From NCBI GenBank assembly GCA_040905475.1, contig JBBDRM010000117.1, forward strand, positions 5,309 through 69,308: a DNA stretch of 64,000 bases, written 5' to 3'. A program made the translations under genes and the position numbers. The notes beneath the pieces were generated by a model that did not search any database, was not told where the DNA came from, and saw nothing but the letters and a program-made list of their open reading frames with translations. Of the stretch, positions 8,734 to 15,952 are shown in pieces. The DNA comes from Actinomycetota bacterium. GTDB taxonomy: Bacteria; Actinomycetota; AC-67. How positions within the stretch are numbered: the first letter of the stretch is position 1; each line of letters opens with the position of its first letter.

Positions 8734-9618
8734 TCAGCCCTTCGCGACCAGAACGCGAGTGTAGGGAGAGCGGCCGTGGGTGCTTCGGACCGAGCGGTAG
8801 CCCGCTCGCACCAGCATCGAACGGACGGTACGCGCGACTTCGGGCTCGATCTCGATGCACAACCATCCATCCGGCTTCAGCCAGTCCCGAGCCTCGAGGA
8901 CGAGCATGCGGACGAACCCGAGGCCGTCGTGTGACGAGTCGGTGAGCGACTCGATGGGCTCGTAGTGGAGCAGCTCGATCGGCAGCTCGCCGACCTCGTG
9001 CGTCGGGATATAGGGCGGATGGCTCACGAGCACGTCGATCGAGCCCCGCAGCTTCCGTGGGAGCGGATCGAACCCGCTCCCTGCAAGGAACCTCGCGTTC
9101 GAAAGGCGATGCCGACGGGCGTTTATCCGCGCGAGACCCAACGCCACGGGAGAGATGTCGGTGCCGTACACGCTTGCGCTCGGCACCTCTTGTGCGATCG
9201 CGAGCGCTACGGCGCCGATCCCGGTGGCGATGTCGACGGCGACCGGCCTCTTGCGCCCACGGAGCCGCCGGATCGCCTGCTCGGCCAGGAACTGGGTCGT
9301 GTCGCGTGGGATGAACGCGCCGGGCCCGACGGCGAGACGGATGCCACGGAACTCCTCGAAGCCGCGGATGTAGCCGATCGGCTCGCCCTTCGCCCGCCGC
9401 TCGAGCAGAACCGCATACTTCTGCTGGGTCGGCGCGTCGATCTCGTCGCGCTCGTCGATGTCGCCGCCGGCGGCGTGCTCGAGCAGCTCCCGCGCCTGAA
9501 GGCGCTCGTCGCCGTATCGGCTGAAGCGTTCGACTTCGCCGAGCAGGCGCTTGCGCCCCGCCTCGATCAGCTCGTCTGCCGTGGTGCGTTGCGTCCAGGC
9601 CACCCGATCGTCGCCCAA
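8734..9618 (-). CDS. PrmC/HemK-like N5-glutamine methyltransferase family protein with an altered NPPY motif
   Basis: The 294 aa product has the N-terminal helical domain, GYIRGFEEFRGIRLAVGPGAFIPR (about 82-105), the SAM loop DIATGIGAVALA (129-140) and GTDISPVALGLA, all as in PrmC/HemK. The catalytic motif, normally Asn-Pro-Pro-Tyr, reads H200-P-P-Y203 here. PrmC methylates the GGQ glutamine of release factors; the altered first residue makes that role doubtful, and it could be a divergent paralogue. The frame opens with TTG at 9618; a GTG at 9606 is an alternative. It sits 4 bases after the end of msrA. Confidence 0.75.
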   Translation of the reverse strand: MGDDRVAWTQRTTADELIEAGRKRLLGEVERFSRYGDERLQARELLEHAAGGDIDERDEIDAPTQQKYAVLLERRAKGEPIGYIRGFEEFRGIRLAVGPGAFIPRDTTQFLAEQAIRRLRGRKRPVAVDIATGIGAVALAIAQEVPSASVYGTDISPVALGLARINARRHRLSNARFLAGSGFDPLPRKLRGSIDVLVSHPPYIPTHEVGELPIELLHYEPIESLTDSSHDGLGFVRMLVLEARDWLKPDGWLCIEIEPEVARTVRSMLVRAGYRSVRSTHGRSPYTRVLVAKG

Positions 9619-9622
9619 GCCG

Positions 9623-10267
9623 CTAGCCGGCCGGCTGCTCGGCGTACTCGACCTGACAGAAGCCGTGGTTGCAGTAGCCGCTCGGGTTCTTCGACAGATA
9701 CTGCTGGTGATAGGGCTCGGCGTAGAAGAACCCGCCGGCGGGCTCTATCTCGGTCGTGATCGTGCCGTATCCCTTATCCGAGAGCGCCCGCTGATAGGCG
9801 TCGCGCGAGCGTTCGGCGACGGCTCGCTGCTCGTCGGAGAACGTGTAGATCCCGGAGCGGTACTGCGTTCCGACGTCGTTGCCTTGCCGCATCCCTTGGG
9901 TCGGGTCGTGGTTCTCCCAGAACTCCTTGAGAAGGCGCTCGTACGTGATCTGTGCCGGATCGAAGACCACGACGGCCACCTCGTTGTGGCCGGTGCGGCC
10001 GCTGCAAACCTCCTCGTAGCTCGCGTTCGGCGTGAACCCGCCGGCGTACCCGACGAACGTCGTGTAGACGCCGGGCAGTCGCCAGAAGATCCGCTCGGCG
10101 CCCCAGAAGCATCCCATCCCGAACATGGCTCGCTCGGTGCCCTCCGGGAAAGGCGGCTGAAGTGAGGTCCCCAGCACGTCGTGGGTCGCGGGAACGGGCA
10201 TGGCGTCGGCGCGTCCGGGCAGCGCCTCGTCGGGCTCCGGCATGGTGGTCGGTTTGCGATGGAACAT
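9623..10267 (-). CDS. msrA: Peptide-methionine (S)-S-oxide reductase
   Basis: The 214 aa protein contains the MsrA active site GMGCFWGAE (catalytic C53) and the family signatures [32 protein letters not shown] and [23 protein letters not shown]. It ends with CNHGFCQ, giving candidate recycling cysteines. It reduces S-methionine sulfoxide in proteins using thioredoxin. The first 45 residues precede the conserved domain, as in many actinobacterial MsrA proteins; a shorter start is possible at Met9 or Met23. Confidence 0.93.
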   Translation of the reverse strand: MFHRKPTTMPEPDEALPGRADAMPVPATHDVLGTSLQPPFPEGTERAMFGMGCFWGAERIFWRLPGVYTTFVGYAGGFTPNASYEEVCSGRTGHNEVAVVVFDPAQITYERLLKEFWENHDPTQGMRQGNDVGTQYRSGIYTFSDEQRAVAERSRDAYQRALSDKGYGTITTEIEPAGGFFYAEPYHQQYLSKNPSGYCNHGFCQVEYAEQPAG

Positions 10268-10408
10268 CGAGCACTCCTCGCGTCGCGTCGTCCGGGCGAA
10301 TCCTAGCCGCCCTTGCGTCGATCAGAACGCCGCCGCCTTGACCATCTATTTCGCCGAGGGTGATCCTGGCGTTCGGAGACGGCACCTGCAGCGAGCCGGT
10401 TGGCGGCG

Positions 10409-10501
10409 ATGGGCTACTTCGACGAGGATCTGTTCACTTTCCTCAACGGCTATCGCGACGTGCGCTTCTCGAAGGACATTCCTCCGGACGCGACATACTG
10501 A
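10409..10501 (+). pseudogene. Short unassigned coding fragment between msrA and the SRPBCC gene
   Basis: The 289 bases between the two minus-strand genes hold no intact gene. A 30-codon frame reads MGYFDEDLFTFLNGYRDVRF followed by SKDIPPDATY and stop, with protein-like composition. Its YRDVRFSKD segment resembles the DUF2461 signature, and 17 bases of it are shared with the DUF2461 remnant at 11042. Too short to assign; it is most likely the tail of a lost gene. Confidence 0.25.
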
Positions 10502-10556
10502 CCTGCTGGTCCCGAACCCGGAACGCCCTGCCGCCGTCGCGGCATCGAGGCCGTCG

Positions 10557-10991
10557 TCAGCCGGTGCTTTCCTCGATCTCGGCCTTCAGCTTGGGCAAAG
10601 CGCGTGAAAGGTATCGCCGCATCATTCTGCCGAACCACCATCCCCCGGGCCGGGCCAACGGTCCTCCCATCCATGCCAGGAACCAGATGCGGGTACTGGC
10701 GTCTCCCAGCGATTCGAACCTGTGCTCGAACCGAGTCACCGTCCCGAGTGAACGACCCTCCCAGACCCAGCGCCGCGGCGGCTCGTACTCCGTTACCGTC
10801 ATGGTGGTCCGAGGACCTTTGCGCATGGAGAGGACGACACTCGTCGAGGCCGTCAAAGCGCCGGGTGGCGTCGGATCCATGCGCTGGATATGGCCCGCCC
10901 ACGTGGGCCACCGTTCCAGCTCCGCGAGATGATTCCAGGCCACCGTGGCAGGCCGGTCGACGGTGACCTGCTCACGGACGACTTCACGCAT
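10557..10991 (-). CDS. SRPBCC/polyketide-cyclase-like protein
   Basis: The 144 aa product fits the START-like SRPBCC fold: VVREQVTVDRPATVAWNHLA at the N-terminus, ELERWPTWAGHIQRMD, MTVTEYEPPRRWVWEG in the middle strands and a long C-terminal helix LPKLKAEIEES. These proteins have a deep hydrophobic pocket and carry or convert lipids and polyketides; the ligand is unknown. It is intact, unlike several neighbours. Confidence 0.8.
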   Translation of the reverse strand: MREVVREQVTVDRPATVAWNHLAELERWPTWAGHIQRMDPTPPGALTASTSVVLSMRKGPRTTMTVTEYEPPRRWVWEGRSLGTVTRFEHRFESLGDASTRIWFLAWMGGPLARPGGWWFGRMMRRYLSRALPKLKAEIEESTG

Positions 10992-11041
10992 AAACGCGAG
11001 TCTCTCACGTGGCGGGTGAGAGTTCCAGCCAACGGGACCGA

Positions 11042-11205
11042 GGGCGCTTCTCGAAGGACAAGAGCCCGTACAAGACTCACGCCGGCGCTCATTTCCGGCT
11101 CGGCGGGAAGGGCGGCGCGCACGGGCCGGCTACTACCTGCATCTGGAACCCGGCCGGTGCTTCGTCGCCGGCGGCATGTGGATGCCCGATCCAAAGCGCC
11201 CCTGA
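11042..11205 (+). pseudogene. DUF2461-family remnant with frameshift and truncation
   Basis: GRFSKDKSPYKTHAGAHFR in one frame from 11042 is followed, in the next frame, by GYYLHLEPGRCFVAGGMWMP ending at a TGA at 11203. Together these are the core of DUF2461 (TIGR02453) proteins, whose usual order is RFSKDKxPYKT, then GYYLHLEPGxxFVAGGxW. The N-terminal third and the C-terminal half are missing, and the two parts are one base out of frame. It is a clear gene relic, in opposite orientation to its neighbours. Confidence 0.6.
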
Positions 11206-11246
11206 TGAAGTTCCTCGCGTCGGCCGTCGGCGCGCGCTGGAAAGCC

Positions 11247-11723
11247 TCACTCCAGCGTGAGCATCACTTCTTCGATCTCCTCGCCGCGCGCGTTGGCGAA
11301 GGCCTTCTCGGATCCGGTGATCGCGAACCCACATCTCTCTAACACTCGGATGGAAGCGATGTTGTCTCCCGCGGCGCTCGCGTGCAGCGGGCGGGCTGTG
11401 ATGATCCCGAGAAACATCGACAAGGCCTTCGTTGCAAGGCCCTTGCCCCAGTGTTCCCTTCCGATCCAGTAGGTCACGTGTGGCTTGCCACCAAGCGCGA
11501 AGCTGCCGATGTTCCCGGCAACCCGACCGTCCAGAACGATGGTCATCGCAGTGACGGTGTCGTCGATTCGGATCTTCGCCCAATGCGCGTCGAACGCGTC
11601 ACGGTCTGAGGCGTCCTTCGATGTGAAGCCCGCCATGTGCCGCGCGACCGGATCCTGCTGCTGCTCGAAGAAGATCGGAAGATCGTCGTCGATCACCGCT
11701 CTCAATGAGACGCCGTCGGTCAT
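11247..11723 (-). CDS. GNAT-family N-acetyltransferase
   Basis: The 158 aa protein is of the RimJ/RimL-like GNAT type: VSLRAVIDDDLPIFFEQQQD at the start, GKPHVTYWIGREHWGKGLATKAL with the acetyl-CoA loop, and NIASIRVLERCGFAITGSEK. It transfers acetyl from acetyl-CoA to an unknown amine. The ATG at 11723 is preceded by GGAGG at good spacing; the frame extends upstream to 11783 but that part has no domain content. Confidence 0.85.
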   Translation of the reverse strand: MTDGVSLRAVIDDDLPIFFEQQQDPVARHMAGFTSKDASDRDAFDAHWAKIRIDDTVTAMTIVLDGRVAGNIGSFALGGKPHVTYWIGREHWGKGLATKALSMFLGIITARPLHASAAGDNIASIRVLERCGFAITGSEKAFANARGEEIEEVMLTLE

Positions 11724-11810
11724 CCGGATGCCTCCATCGCTCGCTCGAACGTTGCCCCGATCCACGCAGGTCGAGAAGCGCATGGTAACGGTAAGCTCGC
11801 CCGAGACGTG

Positions 11811-11940
11811 AGCGCCACGCCGGCCGCCGTCGTTATCTGGGCGATCGTCGCGTTATGAAGCCCACGCGATTGAAGAGCGCTTCCGCGGAGTCGAAGATGG
11901 TCCCGCGCCGTATCTCCGATCGTTGCTGTCTCGCGCTCAT
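11811..11940 (-). pseudogene. Remnant of a TetR/AcrR regulator (N-terminal HTH only)
   Basis: From the ATG at 11940 the frame reads MSARQQRSEIRRGTIFDSAE then ALFNRVGF, the start of a TetR DNA-binding domain. A single missing base moves the rest of the helix-turn-helix, HNATIAQITTAAGVALT, into the next frame. Nothing of the ligand-binding domain remains before the acetyltransferase promoter. The ATG overlaps the TGA of the upstream DUF1508 gene (ATGA), so the two were once translationally coupled. Confidence 0.55.
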
Positions 11941-12152
11941 CGCTCGCCGCCGTTAGGTGAGCGACCGCCCACGTCCGCCCGGCGGGCCTCGGTCTTGGCT
12001 TGGCGTGCAGCCTCGCGAGCGGATTCGTGGGTCGAATAGCTTCGAGGTGAGTCCGCCGAGATCCGGCGTTCCCTTCCTCGAAGGCGCCAGCGGTACCGGC
12101 CGGAGTAGTCATTGTAGATCTCGAATCGACTGGTGCCGGTTCCGCGCTTCAC
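11937..12152 (-). CDS. DUF1508/YegP-family small protein
   Basis: The 71 aa protein reads FEIYNDYSGRYRWRLRGRER, then SADSPRSYSTHESAREAARQ, matching one YegP/DUF1508 repeat (FEIYxDxxGxYRWRL, then a Ser-rich turn and helix). The function of the family is unknown. It starts with GTG at 12152, preceded by a GGGGGCGGG ribosome site. Its stop overlaps the start of the broken TetR gene. Confidence 0.75.
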   Translation of the reverse strand: MKRGTGTSRFEIYNDYSGRYRWRLRGRERRISADSPRSYSTHESAREAARQAKTEARRADVGGRSPNGGER

Positions 12153-12234
12153 GTTGCCCGCCCCCTGATCGGCTCAACCACCAGGTACGCGCGGGTCGCG
12201 ATCCCGTCTCAGACGGCTTCGCATAGGACGAGGG

Positions 12235-13365
12235 GTGTACCCTCTCAAGACCGGGCCTTGGAAAGGGTGTCTGGCGACGAGCAGCGAAACAACAGTCTTC
12301 GAGCGGACGGAACTTGTCGAGGCCGCGCGCTTGGGGGACGAGGCGGCGTTCGGCGAGCTTTACCGACTGCTCTTAGGGGACATCCGCGACTTCTGCGCGC
12401 GCCGGATCAGCGATCCCTTCCGCGCCGAGGACCTCGCTCAGGAGACCTTCCTCAAGGCGTACGAGTCCATCGGCTCGTTCCGATCCGGGCACCCCTTCTG
12501 GCCGTGGCTCTCGACCATCGCGCGGCATCTCTGCATCGACGAGCTCCGCCAGCGCGGCAGGGCCAGAGAGGGAACCGCCGCGGATCCTTCCGAGGCGCCG
12601 GCCCGGGACACGCCGACGGACGCGACCGCGGACGAGGCGCTCGCGCAACACACCGGAGAGCACATCCGGGCGGTGCTGACGTCGGCACTTGAACGGGTGA
12701 GCGACCGCGATCGCCGGATGCTCTGGTTCCGCGCCGTCGAGGAGCAGAGCTGGGAGCAGATCGCTCGCGCGAACGGCACGACGGTTCACTCCGTCCGGAA
12801 CTCAGCCTGGCGAGCACGGAACCGTCTCCGAGTCCTCCTCGGCGACACATTGCGCGATCTTCGCTCGCGCGTCGCGATCCCACTGGCCTTCATGGCCTCC
12901 CGGTGGCGCCGGCTGCGTGACCGCTGGCGTTCTCGCGTGGGCGATGACTACGGCTTCGCTTTCGGGATCCTCGTCGACCGGGGGACTTCTCTGCTGGTCG
13001 GCTTGACCGTTCTCTCGGTCGCATTCCTTCACGACCCTTCAAGCCAAACGTCTCAACGGCCCGACCGGAGGCCGTTGGCGCTCGAGGCGTCCCTGAACGA
13101 TGGCCTTGGGACGCCGCCGATCGCGGCGCAACCCGAGGCGGTTGAAGCGGCAAAGCTCACCAAGACCGGACTGGGTCCCGTGGACACCACGGTCGCAACC
13201 GGATCACGTGACAAGGCGGCCGTCCCCGCTGCCACCGCCTACCGGATCGAGGCTCACGGACCGGACGGCAAGGTTCTCTACTGGGAAGAAACGACGATCA
13301 CGTGCGGAGACGGCGCGGAAAGCGCGCCCGTCCCGCCTGCAAGCCCGATACAGGCCTACTGCTAG
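12235..13365 (+). CDS. ECF-type RNA polymerase sigma factor with a C-terminal membrane segment and extra domain
   Basis: The 376 aa product carries sigma-70 region 2 (FRAEDLAQETFLKAYESIGS at about 62-81, FWPWLSTIARHLCIDELR) and region 4 (EEQSWEQIARANGTTVHSVR at about 169-188). Both direct RNA polymerase to stress or surface-related promoters. Unlike ordinary ECF factors of about 180-200 aa, it continues another 170 residues: a basic stretch, one likely membrane segment (about 250-266, GTSLLVGLTVLSVAFL) and a tail ending in TTITCGDGAES and QAYC. Such fusions may act as their own anti-sigma or sensor. No separate anti-sigma gene lies next to it. The GTG start at 12235 is tentative. Confidence 0.8.
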   Translation: MYPLKTGPWKGCLATSSETTVFERTELVEAARLGDEAAFGELYRLLLGDIRDFCARRISDPFRAEDLAQETFLKAYESIGSFRSGHPFWPWLSTIARHLCIDELRQRGRAREGTAADPSEAPARDTPTDATADEALAQHTGEHIRAVLTSALERVSDRDRRMLWFRAVEEQSWEQIARANGTTVHSVRNSAWRARNRLRVLLGDTLRDLRSRVAIPLAFMASRWRRLRDRWRSRVGDDYGFAFGILVDRGTSLLVGLTVLSVAFLHDPSSQTSQRPDRRPLALEASLNDGLGTPPIAAQPEAVEAAKLTKTGLGPVDTTVATGSRDKAAVPAATAYRIEAHGPDGKVLYWEETTITCGDGAESAPVPPASPIQAYC

Positions 13366-13383
13366 AGCTCGGGCTCCAGGTTA

Positions 13384-13641
13384 CTACGGGAGCCAAAGGT
13401 TCAGATCGACACCGATACAGACCGTTGTTCCAAGCGGCGGTACACCTCTGCAATTGCTCACCGAGAACGGGACGTTGAACGGGCCGGGCAGCGGGACACA
13501 GCGGGTGTCCTGCAGCGTCCCCACCACCGGCGCCGTCACCGAATAGCTCACGCACGACGGATCGGCGTTCGCCGGCGTCACGAACAGAAGTGCGAAGAGC
13601 AGCATCGCCCCCAGATGCAGGCGCAGGACCAGGCGCTCCAT
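13384..13641 (-). CDS. Small secreted protein of unknown function
   Basis: The 85 aa product starts MERLVLRLHLGAMLLFALLF, a signal peptide with a likely cut after ANA, leaving about 60 residues with four cysteines (CVSYS, DTRCVPLP, SNCRG, TTVCIG) that could form two disulfides. The ATG at 13641 has GGGGTGG upstream; a GTG two codons earlier is also possible. I recognise no family. It converges on the sigma-factor gene, whose stop lies 18 bases away. Confidence 0.55.
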   Translation of the reverse strand: MERLVLRLHLGAMLLFALLFVTPANADPSCVSYSVTAPVVGTLQDTRCVPLPGPFNVPFSVSNCRGVPPLGTTVCIGVDLNLWLP

Positions 13642-13873
13642 GTCCACCCCACTCAGAAGTCGCGGAACGAGTGGGGCGAGGTACGTCAGATGGGGCGAAG
13701 TGTCTCAGCCCGATCTCCGGAACGCGGACGCGCGGGAGGAGACGGCCAAGGTGAATGGTCATCTCGGATCCACCTCGCCGGGAAGACCTTGGGGGACCGA
13801 TGAGTTCTCTGTCAGAGTGCCGTCTTATGCTTCGAAGCCGAACCGAGGACCCACCCACGACTAGGGGGCTCTG

Positions 13874-14884
13874 ATGACCGACATGATTCGAACGTCGGGG
13901 CTGGTCAAGCGCTACGGCAGCGTCACCGCGCTCGATGGGCTCGACCTCGCGGTGCCGAAGGGAACCGTGCTCGGACTGCTCGGGCCGAACGGCGCCGGCA
14001 AGACCACGGCCGTGCGGATCCTCGCGACGCTGCTCGAGCCGGACGCCGGATCGGCCGAGGTAGCGGGCATCGACCTGCTCAGGGAACCCCACAAGGTTCG
14101 CGAACGCATCGGCCTGTCCGGCCAGAACGCCGCCGTGGACGAGCATCTCACCGGTTACGAGAACCTCGAGATGGTCGGCCGCCTCTATCACCTCGGCAAG
14201 AAGAAGTCGCAGGCACGCGCCCATGAGTTGCTGGAGCGGTTCGACCTGAACGATGCGGCCGACCGGACCGCGAAGACGTACTCGGGCGGGATGCGGCGTC
14301 GGCTCGACCTCGCCGCGGCGCTTGTTGCGTCGCCGGAGGTGCTGTTCCTCGACGAGCCGACGACCGGGCTCGACCCGCGGAGCCGGATCAGCATGTGGGA
14401 CACCATCCGCGAGCTCGTGCGCGGCGGGAGCACGCTCCTGCTCACCACCCAGTACATGGAAGAGGCCGACCGGCTCGCCGACGACATCGTGGTGATCGAC
14501 CACGGGCGCATGATCGCGCACGGTACGGCCGACGAGCTCAAGATGAAGATCGGCGGCGAGCGAGTGGAAGTCGTTGTCGCGACCCGAGACGACCTCGCGA
14601 AGGCGCGGTCAGTTATGGCCGGCCTCTGCTCGGACGTGGGGGTCGACGAGGAGAGCCGCACCCTCACTGCAGCCGTGTCGAGCGGGGCGGGTTCACTCGA
14701 GAAGGTTCTGAGTGAGCTCAGGAAGAACGGCGTGACGATCCTGGAGGCCGGGCTGCGCCGACCGACGCTCGACGACGTCTTCTTGACGCTTACCGGCCAC
14801 GTCGCGGAGGTCGAAGAAGCTCCGAGCGAAGACGGAAAGAGAACAGAGACGAGCAAGGCACGAGAGAAGGAGCCGGTGCGATGA
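13874..14884 (+). CDS. ABC transporter ATP-binding protein, DrrA-like
   Basis: The 336 aa ATPase has Walker A GPNGAGKT (37-44), the signature YSGGMRRR (136-143), Walker B LFLDEP (157-162), and the DrrA-type C-terminal extension ending in LRRPTLDDVFLTLTGH. DrrA-like proteins power export of lipophilic drugs or lipids together with a DrrB permease. The permease follows with a four-base ATGA overlap. The extension after the last conserved block is highly charged (EEAPSEDGKRTETSKAREKE). Confidence 0.92.
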   Translation: MTDMIRTSGLVKRYGSVTALDGLDLAVPKGTVLGLLGPNGAGKTTAVRILATLLEPDAGSAEVAGIDLLREPHKVRERIGLSGQNAAVDEHLTGYENLEMVGRLYHLGKKKSQARAHELLERFDLNDAADRTAKTYSGGMRRRLDLAAALVASPEVLFLDEPTTGLDPRSRISMWDTIRELVRGGSTLLLTTQYMEEADRLADDIVVIDHGRMIAHGTADELKMKIGGERVEVVVATRDDLAKARSVMAGLCSDVGVDEESRTLTAAVSSGAGSLEKVLSELRKNGVTILEAGLRRPTLDDVFLTLTGHVAEVEEAPSEDGKRTETSKAREKEPVR

Positions 14885-15693
14885 CAAGTATCGCGTACGC
14901 ACTCGCCGACGGCGCCATCATCGCGAAGCGCAACGTCATCAAGCTCAAGCGCCTGCCCGACGTGCTCGTGTTCACCACCATGTCGCCGATCATGTTCGTA
15001 CTGCTGTTCGCGTATGTATTCGGCGGGTCGATCGACATCGCGGGCAGCAGTAACTTCAATTATCGCGAGTTCCTCCTCGCCGGGATCTTCGCGCAGACGG
15101 TGGTTTTCGGAGCCACCTTCTCAGGAGCCAGCATCGCCGACGACATGCAGAAGGGGATCATCGACCGCTTCCGCTCGCTCCCCATGGCTCGAGCGGGCGT
15201 GCTGATCGGCAGGACCGCCAGCGACATCGTCAACAACTCGATCTCGCTCGTGGTGATGTCGATGACCGGGTTGCTCGTCGGGTGGCGGATCCGCACATCG
15301 ATCCCGGAAGCGATCGGCGGCTTCTTGCTGATCCTGCTCTTCGCGTATGCGATCTCGTGGGTTATGTCCTATGTGGGGCTGCTGGTGCGGAGCGTCGAGG
15401 TGGTGAACAACGCATCGTTCATGGTCATCTTCCCGATGACTTTCATCGCCAACACCTTCGTCCCGAGCCAGAACCTCCCGACCGGACTCCGAACGATCGC
15501 CGAATGGAACCCCGTCTCGGCGGTAGCCCAGGCGGCGCGCAACGCGTTCGGGAATACGATCCCGGAGACGTCGGTCTCCAACGCATGGTCGATGCAGAAT
15601 CCGGTTGTATACGTGCTGCTCTCGGTCGGGGTCATCCTGGCGATCTTCGTTCCGCTGTCGGTGCGGCAGTACAAGCGGGCGGCCGCGCGCTGA
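14881..15693 (+). CDS. ABC-2 type permease, DrrB-like
   Basis: The 270 aa membrane protein has about six hydrophobic segments (VLVFTTMSPIMFVLLFAYVF, then later LLILLFAYAISWVMSYVG and VVYVLLSVGVILAIFVPL). It also carries the ABC-2 signature FMVIFPMTFIANTFVPSQNLP and AEWNPVSAVAQAARNAFGN. It pairs with the overlapping DrrA-like ATPase to export a drug-like or lipid compound. The cargo is unknown. Confidence 0.9.
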   Translation: MTSIAYALADGAIIAKRNVIKLKRLPDVLVFTTMSPIMFVLLFAYVFGGSIDIAGSSNFNYREFLLAGIFAQTVVFGATFSGASIADDMQKGIIDRFRSLPMARAGVLIGRTASDIVNNSISLVVMSMTGLLVGWRIRTSIPEAIGGFLLILLFAYAISWVMSYVGLLVRSVEVVNNASFMVIFPMTFIANTFVPSQNLPTGLRTIAEWNPVSAVAQAARNAFGNTIPETSVSNAWSMQNPVVYVLLSVGVILAIFVPLSVRQYKRAAAR

Positions 15694-15762
15694 TCGGTTG
15701 ACCCATTCAACGCCGTCGGATCTCACAGCCGATACAGGATTCCGGTCGCGGTGATCCGGGTA

Positions 15763-15779
15763 ATTCCGTCGGACGGAAT
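15763..15779. promoter_or_regulatory. Perfect 8-bp inverted repeat between the ABC exporter and the secreted C39-like gene
   Basis: ATTCCGTC-G-GACGGAAT is a perfect palindrome with a one-base centre, 70 bases after the permease stop and 173 bases before the next start. It could be a dimeric operator for the downstream gene or part of a terminator hairpin; no T-run follows, so an operator is a little more likely. Confidence 0.35.
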
Positions 15780-15952
15780 CGCCCACAGAGATAGAGAGGC
15801 GACGACACGTCGCAAAGGACGACAGCCCGGGCCGGAACGCGAAATGTCCCGCTATTCAAAGGATCGGCGATCGGCGCCGATATCTCGGTGGCGGGGTCCG
15901 ATCCTCGGGGGGATCGAGCTGCCGCAGCTCTGCGACCGAGGAGGGAGACCGG

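Noticed and set aside
13298-14521. A 407-codon minus-strand frame opposite the DrrA-like gene
   Set aside because: No domain; antisense to a well-supported ATPase gene.
15694-15952. Possible riboswitch upstream of the secreted C39-like gene
   Set aside because: I could not fit the known c-di-AMP or c-di-GMP aptamer consensus; only the palindrome at 15763 is clear.
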